DNA of 17,107 nt from Hyphomicrobiales bacterium (lineage in GTDB: Bacteria > Pseudomonadota > Alphaproteobacteria > Rhizobiales > Beijerinckiaceae): positions 1 to 17,107 of the forward strand of contig JAQGJO010000420.1 in assembly GCA_028290595.1 (NCBI GenBank), given 5' to 3'. Below are positions 14,341 through 17,107 of this stretch, piece after piece (position 1 is the first letter of the stretch; every line of letters begins with the position of its first letter). The translations under genes and the position numbers were made by a program. A model generated the notes under the pieces. That model did not search any database, was not told the origin of the DNA, and was given only the letters and a program-made list of their open reading frames with translations.

Positions 14341-15312
14341 TCACACGCTCAGCACGATCTTGCCGATATGCGTGTTCTTGCGCATGTAATCCTGCGCCGC
14401 CAGCGCTTCATCGAGCGTGAACGTGCGATCGACGATCGGCTTGAACTGACCGGATTCGATTGCCGCGCCGAGATCGGCCCAGGCGCGCCGGGTGATTTCG
14501 AATTTCTCTTCCGGCGAACGCGTGCGGAAGGTGACGCCGATCAGCTTGAGGCGCTTTAGCGCGAGCTTGTCGAGATCGATCTGATCCATCTTGCCGCCAA
14601 GACGCCCGATGTTGACGATACGGCCCGTCAAGGCGGCCGCGTCCATCAGATCGTTGAGCATGCCGGCGCCGACATTGTCGGCCGCGACGTCGATGCCCTT
14701 CTTGGCCGTCGCGTTCATGCACGCTTCGGCAATATTGTCCTTGCCGGCGACGATCGCGAGATCGAGGCCGACAGCTTTGAGACGCGCCAGCTTGCCGGCA
14801 TCGCGCGACGTACCGGCGATGAGGCTGGCGCCCAGAACCTTGGCGATCTGGATCATCACCGTGCCGACGCCGGCAGTCACGCCGGTGATCAGCACGCTGT
14901 CACCCTTCTTCAATTCGCCGTTGCTCACGAGCGCATTATGTCCCGTCGAGAGGAGTACAGGTATCGCCGCGCCCTCAGCGAAGCTCAAGTGCTTCGGCAT
15001 GGCGAAGGCCACGCGGTAATCGACCAAAGCCTTCTCGGCATAGGCCTTGGTGGTCATCGACATGACGCGGTCGCCGGGCGCGAAGCCCTTGACGTCGGCG
15101 CCGACTGCGATCACTTCGCCGGCGACTTCGGTGCCCGCGATATTGGCGTCAGGATTATCGGGATTGCCGATGGCGCGGCTGAGATCTGCGCGGTTAAGGC
15201 CGATCGCCTTCACGGCGACGAGAAGATCGTTCTTGCCCGGCGTCGGATCGGGCACATTGCGGATTTCCAGCGTCGAGCCGTTGGCGCCCTTCGCATTGAT
15301 GGCGGCTTTCAT
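14341..15312 (-). CDS. MDR-superfamily NAD(P)-dependent oxidoreductase, quinone oxidoreductase-like
   Basis: A 323-residue medium-chain dehydrogenase/reductase. The N-terminal GroES-like part contains GLNRADLSRAIG (38-49) and AGTEVAGEVIAVG (59-71), and the Rossmann part has TGVTAGVGTVMIQIAK (143-158) followed by a C-terminal GKIVLSV. There is no structural-zinc cysteine cluster and no catalytic Cys, so it belongs to the zinc-free quinone reductase/enoyl reductase side. It probably reduces an electrophilic enone or quinone using NADPH; the exact substrate is unknown. The ATG at 15312 is 19 bp after the binding-protein gene on the same strand, so it is likely the last gene of that operon. Its stop is next to the repeat-rich region. 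Confidence 0.85.
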   Translation of the reverse strand: MKAAINAKGANGSTLEIRNVPDPTPGKNDLLVAVKAIGLNRADLSRAIGNPDNPDANIAGTEVAGEVIAVGADVKGFAPGDRVMSMTTKAYAEKALVDYRVAFAMPKHLSFAEGAAIPVLLSTGHNALVSNGELKKGDSVLITGVTAGVGTVMIQIAKVLGASLIAGTSRDAGKLARLKAVGLDLAIVAGKDNIAEACMNATAKKGIDVAADNVGAGMLNDLMDAAALTGRIVNIGRLGGKMDQIDLDKLALKRLKLIGVTFRTRSPEEKFEITRRAWADLGAAIESGQFKPIVDRTFTLDEALAAQDYMRKNTHIGKIVLSV

Positions 15313-15331
15313 TGTTTAATCTGCCTTTGGT

Positions 15332-16297
15332 TTACTGTGGCGTGAGATTGGCGAGCTTCGTTACATTGCGCCAATATTCCATGTCGTCGACCAGCCGCTT
15401 GCGCACATAGTCGCGATCGCCGATCAAGGGATCGGCGCCTTGCGAGCTGAGAAATTCCTTCGTCGAGGGCATGGCGGTGATCTGGTTGAACCAGACGGCG
15501 AGCTTGTCGGAAATTGGACCCGGCATATTTGCCGGGACGAAAACGCCCCACCACGGCGCGACGACGACGGTCTTCATTCCAGACTCCTGCATGGTCGGAA
15601 TGCCGGGCGCCGCCGATGGCCGGCGCGTGCCGGTCGTCGCCAGAATCTTGATTCTGCCGGCATGCTGCTGGCCGAGCAGATACATGACATCGCCGAAAGC
15701 GAAGTCGACCTGTTCCGCTGCCACATCCGAGATGGCGGCACCGGTCGACTTGTAGGTCACCTGTGTCACGTCGAGGTTGGCTTCCTTCAGGTAAAGCACC
15801 GTCGAGGCGATAGCCGACGTCACGGCCCAGCCATACGTTGATTTCGGGCCCTTGTTCTTGAGATAGGCGGTTAGCTCTGAGACATCCTTCGCCGGCGTCT
15901 TCGGATTGACCGCCAGCGCGAACACCAGTTCGGCGACCGATGTCACCGGTTCGATGTCGCGCAAAGTGTCGAACGGCAAATTCTTGTAGATGGCCGGGCT
16001 GGCAGCCAGTCCCGCCGCGCCGCCGAATAGAATCGTGTAACCATCGGGCTTGGATTTCGCGATCGCCTCGCTGGCGAGGTTGCCCGCCGCACCGGGCTTG
16101 TTGTCGACGATGATCGTGCCGCCGGACAATTCGGCGAGCTTCTGCGTGAACCAGCGGCACATGACGTCGGCGCCGCTGCCGGCCGGAAATCCCAGGATGA
16201 CCCTGATCGGGCGTTCCGGATATTCGGCTTTGGCCGGCGCGGCGGCGAGGACGAGAGCTGCGAGACCCAGCGGCACTAAGCGGCGAAGCGCGATCAT
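15332..16297 (-). CDS. Bug/TctC-family periplasmic solute-binding protein (tripartite tricarboxylate transporter type)
   Basis: With the start at 16297 the product has 321 residues. Residues 1-24 form a Sec signal peptide ending in AKA, followed by EYPERPI at the start of the mature protein. Bug-family marks are GFPAGSGADVMCR (36-48), VDNKPGAAGNLASEAIAKSK (64-83) with PDGYTIL (84-90), and YKSTGAAISDV (182-192). These proteins bind carboxylated solutes through bridging waters. The TctA and TctB membrane partners are not in the window, so it is an orphan, which is common for the family. The start is fixed by a run of GGGAGGGGGA directly upstream (16301-16310). The flanking acyl-CoA dehydrogenase and MDR genes suggest an acid whose CoA ester is oxidised; the ligand is not predictable. 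Confidence 0.88.
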   Translation of the reverse strand: MIALRRLVPLGLAALVLAAAPAKAEYPERPIRVILGFPAGSGADVMCRWFTQKLAELSGGTIIVDNKPGAAGNLASEAIAKSKPDGYTILFGGAAGLAASPAIYKNLPFDTLRDIEPVTSVAELVFALAVNPKTPAKDVSELTAYLKNKGPKSTYGWAVTSAIASTVLYLKEANLDVTQVTYKSTGAAISDVAAEQVDFAFGDVMYLLGQQHAGRIKILATTGTRRPSAAPGIPTMQESGMKTVVVAPWWGVFVPANMPGPISDKLAVWFNQITAMPSTKEFLSSQGADPLIGDRDYVRKRLVDDMEYWRNVTKLANLTPQ

Positions 16298-16300
16298 GTT

Positions 16301-16310
16301 TCCCCCTCCC
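16301..16310 (-). promoter_or_regulatory. Strong ribosome binding site of the Bug-type binding protein gene
   Basis: GGGAGGGGGA on the minus strand lies just before the ATG at 16297. It selects this start over an in-frame ATG at 16342 that would add 15 charged residues in front of the signal peptide. Confidence 0.7.
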
Positions 16311-16318
16311 AATCTTGC

Positions 16319-16337
16319 GGCGCGCTTTTCGCGCGCC
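16319..16337 (-). terminator. GC-rich intercistronic hairpin between the acyl-CoA dehydrogenase and binding-protein genes
   Basis: Stem GGCGCGC/GCGCGCC (7 bp) with a 5-base loop (GAAAA as RNA on the minus strand). It starts 15 bases after the dehydrogenase stop and ends just before the binding-protein ribosome site. There is no T-run, so processing or mRNA stabilisation is as likely as termination. Confidence 0.45.
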
Positions 16338-16352
16338 ATCATGTTACCGGCT

Positions 16353-17107
16353 TTAGCGTGAGGCCTTCAAGCCCATCAATCCTGCGATCAGATTGCGCTG
16401 CGTCTGCGAGGTGCCCGCCGCGATGGTGGCGCTGCGGGAATCGCGGAAGAACCTCTGCATGTCGTAGTCGCCCACCAGTCCATAGGCGCCCATGATCTGC
16501 ACGCCCATATTGGCGACCTTCACATAGACTTCCGAGGCGAACAGCTTCGCCATGGTGATTTCCTTGAGCGCATCCTTGCCGCTGGCGACGAGCCAGACCG
16601 CGCGCCACATCAGCATGGTGGCCGCGTCCACTTCGGTCGCCATGTCGGCAATCATGTGGGAAATCGCCTGGAACGAACCGATCGGCTGGCCGAACTGCAC
16701 GCGCTCCTTGGCATAGGACGCAGCAAGGTCGACGATCGCCTGCGCCGCGCCGCAGCTTCCAGCGGCGGAGACCGCGCGCTCGATCTGCAGGCCGCCCATC
16801 ATGCAGTCCCAGCCGCGGTTCTCGCCGCCGATCAACCGGTCGGCAGGCACCTCCACGTCCTTGAAGAAAACCTCGTAGGTTCCGACGCTGCGCCGGCCCA
16901 GCATATCGAGCTTGCGATACTCGACACCCGGCGCGTCGTTCTCGATGAGCATTAGCGACAGGCCCTTGCGATAATGCGCGTCGCGGTCCGTCTTCACATA
17001 GGCGTTCATCAGCGTGTTCTTGAGACCGACGCCGGTGTTCCAGAGCTTTTGACCATTGACGATGTAACGGTCGCCGTCCTTGCGCGCGAAAGTCTTGATG
17101 TTGCCCA
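16353..17107 (-). CDS. Acyl-CoA dehydrogenase, C-terminal ~250 residues (partial, N-terminus beyond right edge)
   Basis: The frame stays open to the right edge; the visible protein begins GNIKTFARKDGDRYIVNGQK, the flavin-proximal beta-domain of acyl-CoA dehydrogenases. It continues with DVEVPADRLIG, the helical domain ERVQFGQPIGSFQAISHMIA and the terminal MGAYGLVGDYDMQRFFRD. The position of the MCAD catalytic glutamate (IYEGT) is IAAGT here, so Glu is replaced by Ala (codon 16416-16418). A glutamate is instead present in GLQIERAV (codon 16779-16781), matching the isovaleryl-CoA dehydrogenase arrangement (LDLERLV, IGAGT). The enzyme is therefore probably active, using FAD and passing electrons to ETF. 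Acyl specificity is not known. The Bug-type binding protein gene follows after 55 bp. Confidence 0.9.
   Translation of the reverse strand, partial: GNIKTFARKDGDRYIVNGQKLWNTGVGLKNTLMNAYVKTDRDAHYRKGLSLMLIENDAPGVEYRKLDMLGRRSVGTYEVFFKDVEVPADRLIGGENRGWDCMMGGLQIERAVSAAGSCGAAQAIVDLAASYAKERVQFGQPIGSFQAISHMIADMATEVDAATMLMWRAVWLVASGKDALKEITMAKLFASEVYVKVANMGVQIMGAYGLVGDYDMQRFFRDSRSATIAAGTSQTQRNLIAGLMGLKASR

Noticed and set aside
16353..17107. Catalytically dead acyl-CoA dehydrogenase
   Set aside because: The glutamate missing from the EGT position is matched by one at the IVD-type position (GLQIER), so inactivity is not supported.

Overview
The window is GC-rich, densely coded chromosomal DNA. It most likely comes from an alphaproteobacterium of the order Hyphomicrobiales, in the Bradyrhizobium/Rhodopseudomonas/Xanthobacteraceae sphere. 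This rests on codon bias, a matA-matB pair whose MatB resembles the Rhodopseudomonas enzyme (its conserved A10 lysine is residue 488), an NDUFA9-type reductase, an orphan Bug-type binding protein and palindromic extragenic repeats of a kind familiar to me from that group. It is an inference; no rRNA or other phylogenetic marker is present. I see no tRNA, rRNA, CRISPR array or complete transposase gene.

Region 1 (1-6897, + strand) is a compact transcription unit: the tail of an unidentified gene, an HpcH/HpaI-type aldolase, a complete branched-chain-amino-acid-type (HAAT) ABC importer in the order K-F-M-G-H, a flavodoxin-fold quinone/NADPH reductase and an FabG-like short-chain dehydrogenase. 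Start and stop codons overlap or nearly touch, which suggests a catabolic operon that imports a small organic acid, amide or amino acid, reduces or oxidises it, and splits an acyl-pyruvate-like intermediate. The substrate cannot be read from sequence.

Region 2 (6914-9026, - strand) holds three genes read right to left: a small metal-binding cupin, a Tat-type exported dienelactone-hydrolase-family protein, and a glutathione transferase resembling the beta-etherase LigE. A near-perfect hairpin lies between the last two.

Region 3 (9173-10836) is an NDUFA9-like NAD(P)-binding protein (+) and a CysZ/EI24 membrane protein (-). They converge and overlap tail to tail by 28 bp.

Region 4 (11079-13981, + strand) is matA-matB. 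Malonyl-CoA decarboxylase and malonyl-CoA synthetase together convert malonate to acetyl-CoA. No malonate transporter or matR lies next to them in this window.

Region 5 (13982-14340) is the only long gene-free stretch. It is a stack of nested repeats: two inverted copies of a ~55 bp palindromic repeat, the second split by a 205 bp MITE-like element with 22 bp terminal inverted repeats and a 5 bp target duplication. That element itself contains a 116 bp inverted-repeat unit. This is the most unusual structure in the window.

Region 6 (14341-17107, - strand) is a run of three genes: an acyl-CoA dehydrogenase cut by the right edge, a Bug/TctC-type periplasmic binding protein and an MDR-family quinone-oxidoreductase-like enzyme. 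The dehydrogenase lacks glutamate at the MCAD-type catalytic position but has one at the isovaleryl-CoA-dehydrogenase-type position.
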